Assembly (NCBI GenBank): GCA_965112735.1
Contig: OZ218960.1
Location: 2,728,001 to 2,792,000 of the forward strand
DNA length: 64,000 bases
Source: Phaeosaccion multiseriatum
Lineage: Eukaryota; Ochrophyta, other classes
Direction: 5' to 3'
A program made the translations under genes and the position numbers. Shown here piece by piece: positions 47,254 to 59,761 of this stretch (position 1 is the first letter of the stretch; each line of letters starts with the position of its first letter). Under the pieces are notes generated by a model. The model had not been told where the DNA came from. It searched no databases and saw only the letters and a program-made list of their open reading frames with translations.

Positions 47254-48316
47254 CATACATAACATTACGCGCATAACCAATCACAGACCATCTTACACTA
47301 CAGACAAGGATCCTTTTTTATAGTTAATTTGAAATTAAGAGGGAAAGGAAGGAAGGGAGGTGGTGCTCGCTGCTGGCTGCCGGCGGTAGCAGATAGCTGG
47401 CCCAAGTCGCGTGGTCGACACTGGCAATAGGGGAAGGCCAGTTGACGCTGGCGGTGAAGATAACCGGGAGCGCGTCACGGTCGAGCGTGAGCTCCACTGC
47501 AGTGCCTCCAGCGCTCCAGTCCCTTCCTCGCGAGGAAGGCAGGTATGCAGTGTCTCTAACACAACGCTCACATCTCGAGCATCCCTCCTTCTCCCCGTGC
47601 TGCTGCTGATGGTGGTACTCCTCCTCCTCCTCCTCCTCCTCAATACCAAGCCGTCTGCGTCTTCAAAGGCGCAAGCAAGGGCCGTCCTAAGAAGGAATTT
47701 GTGATGTGATTGAAGGCACCACAGGCAGGTACCGCATGGCGTATTTCACCACCCATACAAGAGCCACCAAGAGTGGCTAAATAAGGCCGGGATGGGGGTG
47801 GTCACAACACACCCATTAGGCAAGGGATGGTGGCGCCGAGGATCAATCAGCAGACAAGCTTGGCCTTGGCGTGGCTTGGCTTGGCAGCAGACGGAAGGAA
47901 GGAAGCCCATGGCTGTGTGCCCGAGCCGCTCCTTCCTTCTCGCGGCAGTGCGGGCCCTCGAGGGTCAACCTTGTGCATTGCCGTTTGAAGCCGTCGACAG
48001 CAGCGGCACAGATGATGCCTCCTCCGTGAGTGTACACAAACACTCACGCGCCTACCATTGCTTTGTGGCTGATGATGGTGGTTGCAGGTGTGACGGAGGT
48101 GACCCTTGCTTCTACAACTGGACTGGTGTCTGAGTCTTTGGGCCAGGCCCCTGAAATGAATAGCCTTCGCTCCTCGTAATCATATCGAGGCCTCTGCGTA
48201 GTCAGACGATGCCACAGGGAGGAGAAGAGACACACCGAGTCCAGGGGAGAATCTGGGCTCTCTTCTACGTGCCCTCCTTCGGGGGATGGCTAAAGCCTAC
48301 AGGAAATCGCGATTCG
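47254..48316. other. Intergenic region, no firmly supported gene
   Basis: Plus-strand fragments at about 47640-47700 (VCVFKGASKGRPKKEF) and 47930-48030 look faintly exon-like but could not be joined into a frame with a start and stop. Confidence 0.45.
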
Positions 48317-48790
48317 TCACCAACAGCTTCGTGCCGCCCTCTGCTGCACTCGCTTGTGCACCTCCACCCTCCAAAGCTCCAGCTCCACGCGACGTCTGTC
48401 CCTCCCAAAAAGGCCCTCCATATGCACGGGCCTCTCCTCCCCACCCCGTTTGGCCCTCTTTCTTAGTCTCTGGCGCTCTGCCTCCTCCCGCTTCTTGTGC
48501 TCGAGCTCGGCGTCTGTCAAGAAAAAGGCGGGCACTCCCTGCGGCTCTGCTTCTTCCGCCTCATCCGATTCGTGCCCGCTGCAGCTGCTGCTTTCGCTGC
48601 TGCTGCTCCATATCTCGTGTTGTTCCGTCCCCCCCCCCTCAACGCTCTCCTTCTCGCCCTCCCCCCTCTCTTCGCTGTCCTCCTCCTCCCCGCAAGGCCC
48701 TCCCCATAGCCTGCCCTCGTCTGCGAGCTTTAGGAGCACGAAGCCTCCAATAAAGAGCCCCAGCAGCGAGGCTTCCCATGCGCTCGACAT
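48317..48790 (-). CDS. Small protein with one N-terminal membrane helix and charged coiled tail
   Basis: Open frame of 157 aa from an ATG at 48790. An N-terminal hydrophobic helix (ASLLGLFIGGFVLLKLA) is followed by an acidic Ser-rich linker and a basic helical tail (ELEHKKREEAERQRLRKRAK). That suits a tail facing cytosol or stroma on an organelle membrane. No family is recognised. An upstream in-frame ATG gives a longer version to 48895. It is divergent from the membrane-protein gene at 49277. Confidence 0.45.
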   Translation of the reverse strand: MSSAWEASLLGLFIGGFVLLKLADEGRLWGGPCGEEEDSEERGEGEKESVEGGGTEQHEIWSSSSESSSCSGHESDEAEEAEPQGVPAFFLTDAELEHKKREEAERQRLRKRAKRGGEERPVHMEGLFGRDRRRVELELWRVEVHKRVQQRAARSCW

Positions 48791-49276
48791 GATCCAAGGT
48801 GCCAAATAAAAACTAGGGCTATCGAGCTGCTGAAGATGATTCTGACCCCGACTTTCAGCTCGTTGGTCCCTCGGGTGAAAGTCGTGTGTATTCATTGCCA
48901 GAACACAAAGCTTTTATCTCTGACCAGCAGCACAACTACAGCCAGCACCAGCACCATATCATCGGGGAGCAAGGTGGGCGAAAGAAGGTGGTCGCCTTAG
49001 GCCTTTTGGTGGAGTCTAACAGCCCGGTTCTCGCGATATCTCTTTGGCCTAAGACTATACAGGCGGGGGGCGCTCTCTGGTGTGGTCCAAGGAGGGGGGC
49101 GGCCAAGCGGAGGCGTGGGAGAAAGGGAGACCTTTCAGTAGCCTCTGGGAAGGCCGCGCTTGGGGGTATTTGGGTTTATCGTACTTATCGCCACTGGAAG
49201 GAACGCGGACCAAAAAAAAAAAAAAAAAAAGGGTAAGACGGGGCAGCAGTGCTGTGTGTGACAACCACGCCCGTCC

Positions 49277-50623
49277 ATGGCTGCCACGGTGGCTGGGTCC
49301 ACCGCTGGGGATGATATACTTCCTCGTCGAGGCTCGCGTGGAACCCAGAGGCGCTCAGCGAGTGGGTCCCATTGGAAGGAAGCCAGTCTCGAGGTTGGGT
49401 CGTCAGCTGCGGTGGGTGGTGGTGGTGACGGCGGGCTGAGGTCTCCTGGTGTGGCTGCAAAGCGGAACGAAGTGGGCCTCGCAGGGATCCGCTCGGCTGT
49501 TGTCCCAGACGCCGTCAGCAGAGGCGGCGGGGGGGATGGTGGTGGGGCAGGAGCTAGCGTCAACAGTGCCCCTACCGCCATGGTGCCGTGGGTCGTGACT
49601 GGAAAGGCCCTGCGGCTGGAGTGCCTACCGGTGAGTAAGGGAAGGAGTGAGTGAGTTGAGTTACGTGAGTGAGCGAGCGACTGACTGACCGACTGACTGA
49701 CCGACTGACTCACTCACCCACGCGACTCCCTCCCTCCCCCCCTCACTGCTCACTCACTCGCCCAGCTGCTGACCGTGGTCGTTGGCATGAGCTCGATTGT
49801 CCTGGCCATTATGGCGTTTTACGCTGAGGGCTTTCACCGTGAAATTCCCGGCAACTTGTTGATCAAAGTGCCGACCGTCAGCCACGGCGGCGGGTGGGGG
49901 ATGGGGAAATTCATCTTCACTGGCGGGCTACACGTGGCCTGTGCTCTCTTTGTCATTACCACTTGGTGCGTACGGGGATCGCTACGCCTCAACATTAACA
50001 AAAACTTTGACCCCTGCGGCCGGACGAGAGGGGAGAGCGGGAGCGGAGACGAGGAGGGCGGGGGTAGGCGGCTCCATCGGAGACTGGCCAATGGCCTGGA
50101 CCTGACCCGCCTGGGAGACAGAGATGGGGCGCTGGTGAAAGTGGTGACGTCATATTGGTTGGCGTGCCTCAGCTCTGCGCTGCTCTTCCTCGCCGCCCTG
50201 GTGCCCATGACTTACTGGGGAGACCTACACAACGCCTTTGCGGCGGGCTGGTTTCTAGCCACCCTTCTCTACATGAAAATGATCAATAGCGTGCTCTCGG
50301 GACCCATGAAGGAGGTGTTTCTCACCACCAAGGAGGACCTATATTGGCTGCGATGGAAGCGCGGTTTCTTCCTGGGCTCGTGGGTGTTCGCACTCCTCTT
50401 TGTGCTCGTCTTTCCAACCATCGAGCTCAACATGCCTAATATGGACTGCGCACCCTTCACAGGGGAGAGTTTTTGTGCGCTCGAGTCCGTTCGGAGTTGC
50501 ACGGAGTGGGCCGCTGCTGTATGCATGTTTGCGTGGTTCAGCAGCCTCAAGCACGACATCGGCCACTGCAAGGCCGAACTACATGGCATCGCCCGTAGCT
50601 TTCCGAGCGAGCCCGTTTATTAG
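49277..50623 (+). CDS. Six-helix membrane protein, possibly Frag1/DRAM/Sfk1-like
   Basis: Two exons, 49277-49630 and 49766-50623, join in phase 0 (403 aa). The first 110 residues are Ser/Gly/Arg-rich and probably cytosolic. Six hydrophobic segments follow: LLTVVVGMSSIVLAIMAFYA, then FTGGLHVACALFVITTW, LACLSSALLFLAALVPM, AAGWFLATLLYM, FFLGSWVFALLFVLVF and WAAAVCMFAWFSSL. A charged loop lies between segments 2 and 3. The last helix begins with CTEW, reminiscent of the conserved acidic-aromatic entry to the final helix in Frag1/DRAM/Sfk1 proteins, but the match is from memory and weak. A function is not assignable. Confidence 0.6.
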
Positions 50624-50771
50624 AAACCATTTTTCTTTTTCCTCTTTTCACATTTGTATACACTATCGTTGTATGTATATATATATATTACACAATACAC
50701 TGGCATATACAGAGAGGAAGCTATAGGCGCCGCTGCTGCTCTTGCGTGTACTGCTGCTGCCGCATCATCAC

Positions 50772-53700
50772 TCACGTCTTGCTCATGACCCAGAGCCGCG
50801 TGTCCATCTGAGGCAGGTCATAGGCCTGCATGTGACAGCACAGCGCCATCCCCGGCCCAAGTGAAGCCACCGGCACGAGCGTCAGGGCGGGAGAGGGAGA
50901 GGGAGAAGGAGAAGCCGCTGCTCTGCTACCCGCAACGTCCCTCAGGGCCAGCAGTAGCCCCTCTCGGAGCCGCTCCTGTTGTATCACCAACTGCTGCCCC
51001 ACACCACCTCCTCCTCCTCCTCCCGGCGCGAGGTGGTACACACGCAAGCTCGCCAAATGGCCCCACGTGAGCCTCGCCTCGGCCAGCACCGCCCGCACCT
51101 CCTCCATCACTCTTGCCAGGACCTCCTCCAGCTCCTCGTGACTAGCACTACCACCACCACCACCACCAGCAGCAGCAGCACTTGGTGATACGGCAGCATT
51201 ACTTGCGTCAAGGGCGGCGGGAGTCGGCTGCACCGCTACCGAGCAGAGGGCCATGGCGCTGACGCGATTCACAAGCGACCCACGCGTGTGCACCACCACT
51301 TCTCGCAGGCACTTGGGATGAGCATCCGCTCTCCTCTCTTCCCCCTTCTCGTCCTTCTCCCCCTCCTCCTCCACCCCCTCCCTCGGGCCGTGGTCTCTGG
51401 CAGTACCACCACCACCAGCAGCAGAAGCGGAAGCAAAACCTCGCTCCGTTTGAGCTGCTGAAAGCGAGGAGCAAGGGGGCCCCGCCGTCCTCCTCCCCCT
51501 CCTCACGCCCGAGCCCAGGGGCGCGTACATCCACAAAGCAGCAGGGGTGTCAGGACTTTCTTCTGGCGACGACGCCCACAGCTTGTGCGTAATCCGTCGG
51601 TCGAACCGAGTGGCGGTGTCACCGAAGGTTTCCAGTGCCGCATGTGACATGCCGCACACCTCCAGCTCGGCGGCGGCGTTCTTGGGCAGGGACTCGACCG
51701 CCACTACCAGCAGAGGCACCCCGGCACACGCGCCCACGCTACCGCCATTGGCCTCCTCGCCGTGGTCACTGTGCCCATCGTCATCATCGTCCATCTCTTG
51801 CTCGCCCTCCTCGACCCCTTCGCCGCTGGCTCCCACGGACACCACCGGCACGTTGCCATTCGCCTGCAGAAGGTCCTGACACCTCTGCGTCAGTGCGGCC
51901 CACCAAGCTACCTCTGCTTGTGCTTGTCCTGCTTGCGCTGCTTGCAAGCTCAAATCTACGCTGCTCCCTCCCCTGCTATCACCACCATCACCATCACCGC
52001 CAGTACTGCTGGAGTCGCGGCCACTGCCGAGGCCCTCACTGCAGCCCGCACACCCCACAAACAGCGTAGCGCAGAGCCCTCCTCTGGCGACGCTGGAGTC
52101 CAACACGGACAGCACTCGGGCGGTGTTCTGAACGCACTGCTTGAGCTGCCCCTCCAGACCACCCGCCACCAGCTCCATCCCAACTGAGTAGGGGAGGAAG
52201 ATGGCAGCAGACAGACGGAACATGTGAGGAGAGGGGGGAGGCGAGAGAGATGGGGGGGGGGGGGGGAGGAGGGGAGGAAGACTCCATCTCGAGAGTCACT
52301 CCCTCGCTCACCCACAAGCTCCTCACTGGCTCAAACCACTCCCACACTAGACTCACTCAACTCAACTCAACTCAACCCCTCCACCCATCACAGGCACCCA
52401 CCTGGGTGCAGGCCGATCTGCCCCGCCACCAACACAAGCGCTCCTGCCCCCAGGGCATTGGCCTGCGAGTACGGCCCGATGCACACAGGGGCCCACGGCG
52501 AGATGCTTCGCACATGCAGTACCATCCGCTCAGGTGTGCGTCCTCCGCTCACTCGCAGCGCGTGACCCGATCCCGTGTGTGCAACACAGTCCACCATCAC
52601 CAAGTGGGGCGGCGGAAGGCTGGCCTGCACACAGCTGCGGGATGGCGGGTTGTTCTCCGGTAAGAATTGGCAGTACACGCTGTTCACGGCGGTGAAGTGG
52701 CCAATGTCCGCCAGGTAGAGGTGCACAAAGATCACGTCGCGGAAATCGAGAAGCGGCTGCCCCGCTGGGGTCGCGGCGGCGAGCGCTGCCTGCAGCACTT
52801 GTAGGCACTCCTTAGTCTGTGCACGTGCGGCGGCTTCGGCTGCTGCTGCTGCTGGTACTGCTGTATCACAGACCGCAGCTATATCACAACCTGCTGTGGA
52901 GAGGACACCAGACACGTGCACATGGCCTCTAGAGGAGTAGGTGCGAGGCAGCTGCCATCGGGACAAAGACAAGTGCTCCTTTTTCCCTTGAGGATCCCTG
53001 CAAGGCCGTTGCTGTGCTTGGCGGGGCAGCTCCCACGGCCTCGAAGCAATAGCCTGAGGCTTCTTCGCCCCGCCGCCCGTCTCACAGTGTCCTGCTGCTC
53101 GCTGTGTGGGAGCTGCCGCCGCCGCTGCCCCTGCCGCTGCCCCTGCCGCTGCCCCCATTGAAGGAGGCGGCGGAGGAGATGGTTGTACAGGCAAGGGGCT
53201 CGCGTCCTCCTCCTGCCCTTCCCCCTGCTGCTGCTGCTGCTGCTGCTTGGGCTCTGTGTGGCACTTGTTGATGCGAAGGACGCCCACCGGAGAGAAGGCG
53301 TCGTCGGAGTGAATAATGACCTCTGTCTCGTCAAGCACAAGCCGCCGCGAGAAGAGGGGGCAGTCCAGGCAAAGCGACTCGTACTCTCCACCCTGTTCAT
53401 CGGAGATGGAAGGAGGTAGATGGAGCAAAAGGATGACTTCTTCGTGTCCAATGCGCTTGTCTGATCGCCTTCCTTCACAGGGGTATGGAAGTCGGAGGAG
53501 GATTCCATGGACCTCCCTCTGCTGACATGACATGAGGAGCACACACCACCCATCCATACATACACACACACACGCACACACACACACATAACACACACGC
53601 ACACACACACACACAAACAAACACACAAACACACGCACAGTTGTCACATATGGCGATGAATAGCTTACCTCCCCGGCCACATGGAAGCGGAACTTTTGGT

Positions 53701-54906
53701 GCAGTTTGTGGAAGAAGGGCTGCAGGGAGGCGATTGACTTGCCTGAAGGGAGGGGAGGGGGAGGGGGGGGGCGGAACCAGGAGGGAAATGGGAAATGTGA
53801 AGAAAGGAAAGATGGGAAAAAAGAAACACGAGTGACAGTGGTTGGTTTGATTTCTGTCGAAGTATGAGCTCGAGCTCTCACCCATCCACCCACCCACTCA
53901 CCCACCTACCCACACACACACACACCCACACCCGCCCGCCCGCACCCACACCCACCTAAACTCACCAAACTATCCATCTACCCACTCATCCACCCACACC
54001 CACACTCGCCAACCCATCCGCTGCCATCCCACCCACCCACCGAGGTGCTTATACGGGTCCAGCCCCATCGACGCCACCTTGACGAGCACGACATCCATCC
54101 CCTCGTCGTCGCACATCCGTCGCAGCAGCTCCTTCTGCCCCATCTGCCACAGCAGGCACAGTGACTGCAGCTTTAAGCGGCGACACACGTTCTCCACGCG
54201 TGTGCGCTGGTACGTGGAGAGGATGGCACCGCACGCCACGCCCTCCACCTCGGGGAAGCGCCGCTTGACCTCTTGTAGCAGGGCAAAAAGGTCCTCTACT
54301 TCGTCTTTCTCCTCCTCCTCCTCCACCCCCTCCTCCCCCTTCTGCTGCTGCTTGTCTTCGTTGCTCCTCCTCTCTTCTTGTTCTTGGCCATAATTTGGAG
54401 GAGGAAGCACCCCAGCATCGGCCTCAGCCTCGGTCTCTTCGCCGTGAAATTCATACTGCAGCTGTTGACTGGAACAAATCACAATGGAATATGGAAGGGT
54501 TGGGGAGAGGGGGGATAGAGGGCCATGATGTCAGTAACAGGAGGAGGAGGAGGGTGGGTAAGACAAGGGCATGTGTTGGCCGCTTTCAACCTCTCTTTCC
54601 CCATCCGCGTACGACTGGCCACCGGCTGACTCCCTCCCTCCATTTCCTGACTGACAGTGACTGAATTACTTACTTGGCCGCCGTGCCCGTGAAAACCTGC
54701 CTGACGAGGGGCAGGCCGAAGCACTCTGCCTGCATCTCGATGGCGCCGGCTCCTGCACTCTGGTACATGAACGAGTCGGCCTCGTCGGGGGTGGAGGGAG
54801 GCGGAGCGAGGTTGGCGAGGCACACAATCTCATGTCCGTGGCGGGTACAGAGCAGCGCGTTGTAGCAGCTGTCCTTCCCACCACTCAGCAAGCACACCAC
54901 CTTCAT
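50772..54906 (-). CDS. DPH6: Diphthine-ammonia ligase with C-terminal RidA-like region
   Basis: Catalyses the ATP-dependent amidation of diphthine to diphthamide on elongation factor 2. Five exons, 54906-54674, 54468-54041, 53742-53669, 53392-52402 and 52183-50772, close in phase to 1045 aa. The N-terminal PP-loop ATPase has SGGKDS at residues 8-13, GAILSTYQRTRVENVC, and GEGGEYESLCLDCPLF, whose GEGGEYE is created exactly at an exon junction, then VIHSDDAFSPVG. The C-terminal half holds two RidA/YjgF-like segments (VCIGPYSQANALGAGALVLVAGQIG; later LVPVASLGPGMA), the same order as yeast Dph6. Long Gln, Ala, Gly and acidic inserts enlarge it, two of them carrying the 12-bp unit. Divergent from the phosducin-like gene, 478 bp between starts. 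Confidence 0.93.
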
Positions 54907-55384
54907 TTTCGGGGAGGTGTTGGAAGAGAAGGGGCTCTACCACTGCCCTGCTGCTGCCCTGCTAATTGTCCTTTTTGTTTGGCGCCTTTGGCGCCGAGGG
55001 TGGGCCAATGTCGATATCATCGATATATTTATGGAATTAATGACTTACGAGAACTCTTTTTTTTTTCTTCCCCTCTTCCTCTTGCTTCACTCTGTGGTCT
55101 CTGCTCTGCTCGTCTCTGCCCCCTCTTTCTCTCTTTCCTCGCTCTCCCTGTCTCTTCCTCTACCGCCGCCCCTCTATCTCTTATCTACACTCTCTCTTCG
55201 AGGAACGCCCGCCGGCCTTTCACTCCCTCTCCCCTCTTCCTCCCGTCATCTCGGTAAAGAGCGTGGAGCTATACAGCAACGGACGCTGGCCGCTGTTCAT
55301 GACATCTCGGAGAGAGGGGGATCACACAGCAGCGACGCAGCGGCAGAGGCACGGGACGAGGGAGGGGAGGAAAAGTAGGTGAGC
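54907..55384. promoter_or_regulatory. Shared divergent upstream region of DPH6 and the phosducin-like gene
   Basis: 478 bp between two start codons. Contains a run with GTCGATATCATCGATAT at about 55012-55028 and a T9 tract, then C/T-rich sequence. No defined factor site is recognised. That it is a bidirectional promoter is inferred from position only. Confidence 0.4.
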
Positions 55385-56265
55385 ATGGGCGATCGAGGAC
55401 ACACGGTGGTGCCCGTGACGGAGAGCACCACGGAGTGGGATGAGATCCTTATCAGCAAGGGCATCACTGAGAGGGATGAGGTGCTACGGAACAAGGGTCT
55501 GGATCCGGATGCCATTCGACTCGAGAAGGCAGTGGTAAGTGAGTGGTGAGCGAGGGAGAGGCCATGCAGGGGAGAGGGCACACACTCCTCACTGCTGCCG
55601 GCTGATTGTTGATGACCCAATCGATTCAATCAATTCGTCTCGAGTAATGGCACTATCTTCTTTGTGCTCCCTGTGCTCGAGTCATCCCTCTCCCATATCT
55701 AAACACGCTTATGGCCTCCTCTCCTTCCCCTCCCCCCAAGTACGCCGAGGAAGCGCCATAACGCTCACATCACACCCCGACCCTCCCTCCTCCCTCCTTC
55801 CCTACACCCGACCCTCCCTCCCTCTTAACCGAGCCAGCGCCAGGCCCGAGAGGACGAGGTGGAGCGACTTCAGAACCTCACTCTCGAGGAAACGCTCGAC
55901 GCCAAGACGCTCGATGAGATCAAGGTGTTGGAGGAAGAGGATGAGTTCGATGACGACGACGATGAAGCCTTCCTCAAAGGTGCGGGCCTAGCTACCTACT
56001 TGTCTCTTAACCTACCTACATCCCTCGCTACCTCCTTACCTCCCTCCCTGCCTCCCTCCCTACCTACCTACCTTCACGCACCTATCTATGTGTGTGTGTT
56101 GTCAGTAACTCTGAGCAGCGCCATGTGGCTGGCTCCCTCACATCCTAAAGGATTCATCCCAAGGGCTCAGGCCGAAGAGTCCAACCCCACAAGCTCCGCC
56201 GCCCTTCGCTCCTCTGTGTATTTCTTCTGCGCTGATTCGTACACTCACCCTTTCTCCTCCTCCTC

Positions 56266-56317
<52 letters not shown>

Positions 56318-57456
56318 CCCTCCTCCTCCTCCTGCTCCTTCTCCTCCTCCTCGTCGTCCTCCTCCTCCTCCTCCCCCCCTTCCCCTCCTCTTCCTACTAC
56401 CACTACTACTGCTCTTCCCCCCCCACACGCACACAGAGTACCGGGAGCAGCGGCTGGCTCAGATGAAGGAGGCAGCTTCGAAGGACAAGTACGGGGAGGT
56501 GCGGGGCATCACGAAAGGCGATTGGCTCGTGGAAGTCAACGAAGCCTCGCAGGTGGGTGCGTCCGTTAGTGAGCTCACCTCACATCTCAGGAGACGGCAT
56601 CCATGTATCGACATCGATGTAATCTTATATGAAACACCGATATCATCTTATACGAAACATCGATATCATCCTATACGAAACATCGATATCATCTTATACA
56701 TAACATCACGATGGATTTTGATTGGTTTATTGGTTGGACTTGAATCGATCGAGTTCAATCAAATACATACAAACTCAAACTCAACTGCTGCCCTGTAAAC
56801 TCAAACTCAAACTGGATGTGCCAGGACTGCTGGGTGGTGGTGCACCTGTTCGTGGACAGCATGGAGGCGTGCGGTGTCATGGAGCGCTGTTCAGAGGCCC
56901 TCGCCAAGAAGTTTAAGGTGAGTCGCCGTCCTTCTCGACTTCTCCCTTTCCTTCTTCTCTCTCTCCCTCCATCTCTCTCCCCATCTCTCTCTTACGTCCG
57001 GTGTGTATTTGTGATCGAGAGAGAGACAGAGTGAGAGTGTCGCTCTCCCTTTCCTTCTCTTTCTAAACCCCCTTCTACCCACACACGCACACACCCGCTC
57101 CTCACCCGTCCCCATAGGCTGTCAAATTCGTCAAGATTCGCTCCAAACACGCCATTGAGAACTGGCCGGATGAGAATTGCCCCGCCCTCTTCTGCTACTC
57201 GGGAGGGGAGATGAAGAAACAGTTGATCACCTGTGCGGCCCTGGGTGGGGTGGGAATGACTCCTGCTGACCTGGAGTGGTATCTGGCGAGCCAAGGGGTG
57301 GTGGAAACAGATATGGTGGAGAACCCTCGGAGGGTCCGGGCTGCCAAGGCAAGGAAAGCGACCAAGGCCAAGGGTAGTCGCTATAGTGACGATGAGGGGG
57401 ACGACGACGACGATCATGATGACGAGGAGGACGAGGACGACGAGGGCCGTAGATAG
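55385..57456 (+). CDS. Phosducin-like protein (PhLP2/PDCL3 type), thioredoxin fold
   Basis: Five exons, 55385-55534, 55844-55979, 56437-56552, 56825-56917 and 57118-57456, close in phase to 277 aa. The N-terminal helical part has TTEWDEILISKGI, the PhLP2 hallmark. An acidic linker follows. The thioredoxin-like domain has VTKGDWLVEVNEASQ-type sequence, then WVVVHLFVDSMEACGVM, CPALFCYSGGEMKKQ and the C-terminal DLEWYLASQGVVETD. PhLP2 proteins are co-chaperones of the chaperonin CCT in actin/tubulin folding. The tail adds a basic then strongly acidic extension (Asp/Glu). Intron 3 carries CATCGATATCAT repeats. Confidence 0.9.
56258..56436. repeat. (ACT)n and CTC-rich tract before an acceptor
   Basis: ACT triplets at about 56269-56315 followed by CTC-rich sequence that ends at the acceptor at 56436, in an intron of the phosducin-like gene. 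Confidence 0.85.
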
Positions 57457-57966
57457 CGCTGGTTCTGTACGTGTTGTGGTGTTGGCCTCAAGCTGAGGAG
57501 CGGGCTTGAGAAATGGGGGCCCTCGTTGGGGGGCTGGGTTTGGGATAATCACTTCCTGATCTATGTAATAATTAGTTATCTCTATCTAGTTGTCTATGTA
57601 TGTATAAGGAGGGCTGGCCCCTCCCCCGAGTCCTTGTGTTTGTTGGCATGGTGGTTGGTCTGGTACGCCTCGGGAGGCCTCGGGTAAATTAAGTTACTAA
57701 AAACTTACTACACGGATAAGGAAGTATGTTAAGTCGCAATCCATCATGCGAACTCCGCTGTCGATAGAGCACACGCAGAAACAGCAGCGGCAGGAGGGGC
57801 GGAGGGGTCCGTCAGATTGTCAGTCAGTCGGTTCGTAAATGACAAGCCAACCCTAGCACCCCGCCCCCAAGAACGAAAAGAGAGAAGCACAGGCTCGTCA
57901 TAATCAGATCGCTCGGGGGAGCTCCTCTCCGTTCTCCTCTTTCTCCACTGCCCCTCTTCCCCCTCC
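57457..57966. other. Convergent intergenic region
   Basis: Holds the 3' flanks of the phosducin-like gene and the zinc-finger gene. AT-richer at 57540-57600. No gene seen. Confidence 0.5.
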
Positions 57967-58134
57967 CTAGCCACAGCTATTGGTACAGCTGTTGGTAGTC
58001 ACATGACACACAGTACCTGCCGCTGTGACGAGAGTAAAGAGCTTCGTCTTGCCGCCCGAAAGCTGCTGCGGAGCATCACCACCAGCAGTGGCCTCCCCCC
58101 CTGTGTGGTGGTGGTGGTGTTGTTGTTGTTGTGG

Positions 58135-58177
<43 letters not shown>

Positions 58178-58204
58178 CGTTGTTGTTGTTGTTGGTGGTG
58201 GTGG

Positions 58205-58246
<42 letters not shown>

Positions 58247-58248
58247 GG

Positions 58249-58298
<50 letters not shown>

Positions 58299-58856
58299 GG
58301 TGTGGTTGTTGTTGTTGCTGCTTGGGATAAGGCTGCAGGACGTATTGCCTCGGCATGGACTGGTGCAGCAACAGTGGGTGCGCAGGCTGCTGCAGTAGAG
58401 GGCCCTCCGGCTGCTGGAGGAGGTATCCCTCCATGCCGCTTGGAGGGCTTGGCGGGCCCAGTGGCAGGTCACCGCCCCAAGGAGGTGATGAGGATCTGTC
58501 CACGCCCACGCCCGCGCGTCTCCTCGTAGTGCTCCTGGTGCTCCGCTGGTGGGTGCTACGCTGGTTGGTGCTACGCGGGTTGGTGCTACGCGGGTTGGTG
58601 CTCAGATAGGCAGTGCTGCTCTCACCCGCAGCAAATTCGGTCGCGGCAGGGCCCAGGGAGGCTCCTCCTGCCGCTGCTGCTGCAGCTGCTGCTGCTCCTG
58701 CTGCTCCTCCGTAGTCCCACTCCGACCCCGACCTTGACTCTATGGGAGGGGAAGCCGCCCATCGTCGGTCGTGCACGTCACGATGGAATAGATGGAGTTG
58801 GGCCGCGCTCATGATACGGCCACCCCTCAGGTCTCCACTCTCCACGCTGCTCCTGC

Positions 58857-58890
<34 letters not shown>

Positions 58891-59761
58891 CCTTCGACTA
58901 CTACTACTGCTGCTGCTGCTACTGCTGCTACTGGTGACCCTTCGACTGCTACTACTGCTGCTGCTGCTGCTGCTGCTCGAGTACCCGCCACTCCCCTCCT
59001 CGCCCTCTCCTTCCAATGCCTCATCCTCAGCTGCTGCTCTGGAAGCCGCCGAAGCTCGTGCTGCTGACGCGAGGAGGTTTTCTGCATGATGTCTTGTACA
59101 GAAGCCACCTTTCTTCGGGTAATGGCGACAGCCCTTCGCCTGGCAGCGCTTCACGACTGCACCGTGAGCCACACATACACCGCCTTTCTTGGCGTGCTTC
59201 CCGCAGCCCTTGACGGAGCACGGATAGATGGAGCCGTGACGGCAGCAGACTCCCCCGCGCTGTGGTTGAAAGAGAGAATGTATGTGTGAGAGAGAGGGCG
59301 AGGGAGAAAGGGAGAGCGAGACAGTGTGAGAGGCAGGGAGAGAGTGGAGAGATACGAGGGATAGTGAGGAGGCGCTGGGTGAGGGGAAGTGATGGGGCTG
59401 CATTGTATTGGCCCAGTCATCCGACCAAGGCAAGGAAAAGCTGATGCAAGCTGCGATGCTGCTTCAGGGACCCTCTTGCCGAACAAACTTGGGAGGGAAC
59501 TCACCTGAGCTTGTTTGTTGCACCCAGCGAATGCACATCTCTTTAAGACCGCCCCGTGTTTTATACACACACCACCCTTCTGGGCCTGATTGGTGCACTT
59601 GGGAGCACTGCATGTCTTGTTGTGCTTGCCCTGCGAGATGCATGCGCGATGGAAGTTCAGGAGGGACACAAAGTGAGGGAGAATAACAGAACCATGCGCA
59701 GAAAAAAAGGATGCGAGGCCAAGAGAGGTAACAGAACCATGATCACCCCGCCACTCACCAT
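57967..59761 (-). CDS. WRKY19-like zinc-finger protein with long polyglutamine tail
   Basis: The coding part is a start ATG at 59761-59759 directly followed by a GTGAGT donor, then exons 59630-59505 and 59259-57967, in phase (about 473 aa). The N-terminal 110 residues contain four C-x4-C-x9-C-x2-H fingers: CSAPKC, CAFAGC, CSVKGC and CQAKGC, each followed by KGG-x-C-x2-H. Splicing of the last intron completes finger 2. Behind them lie Ala and Ser runs, an Arg/Ser/Thr repeat region (TNPRS, TNQRS, THQRS) and a Gln tract mostly of CAA codons (58105-58320). The overall plan, basic fingers plus glutamine-rich region, suits a transcription regulator, but activity is inferred. If the first ATG is wrong, a longer upstream exon is the alternative. 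Confidence 0.7.
58105..58320. repeat. (GTT)n array encoding polyglutamine on the minus strand
   Basis: GTT/TTG triplets of about 215 bp with GTG interruptions. In the gene's frame they give Gln (CAA) with His and Pro interruptions. Confidence 0.92.

Noticed and set aside
47411-48133. Plus-strand exons downstream of BUB3
   Set aside because: Fragments with plausible codons exist, but the tested donor/acceptor pairs give immediate stops.
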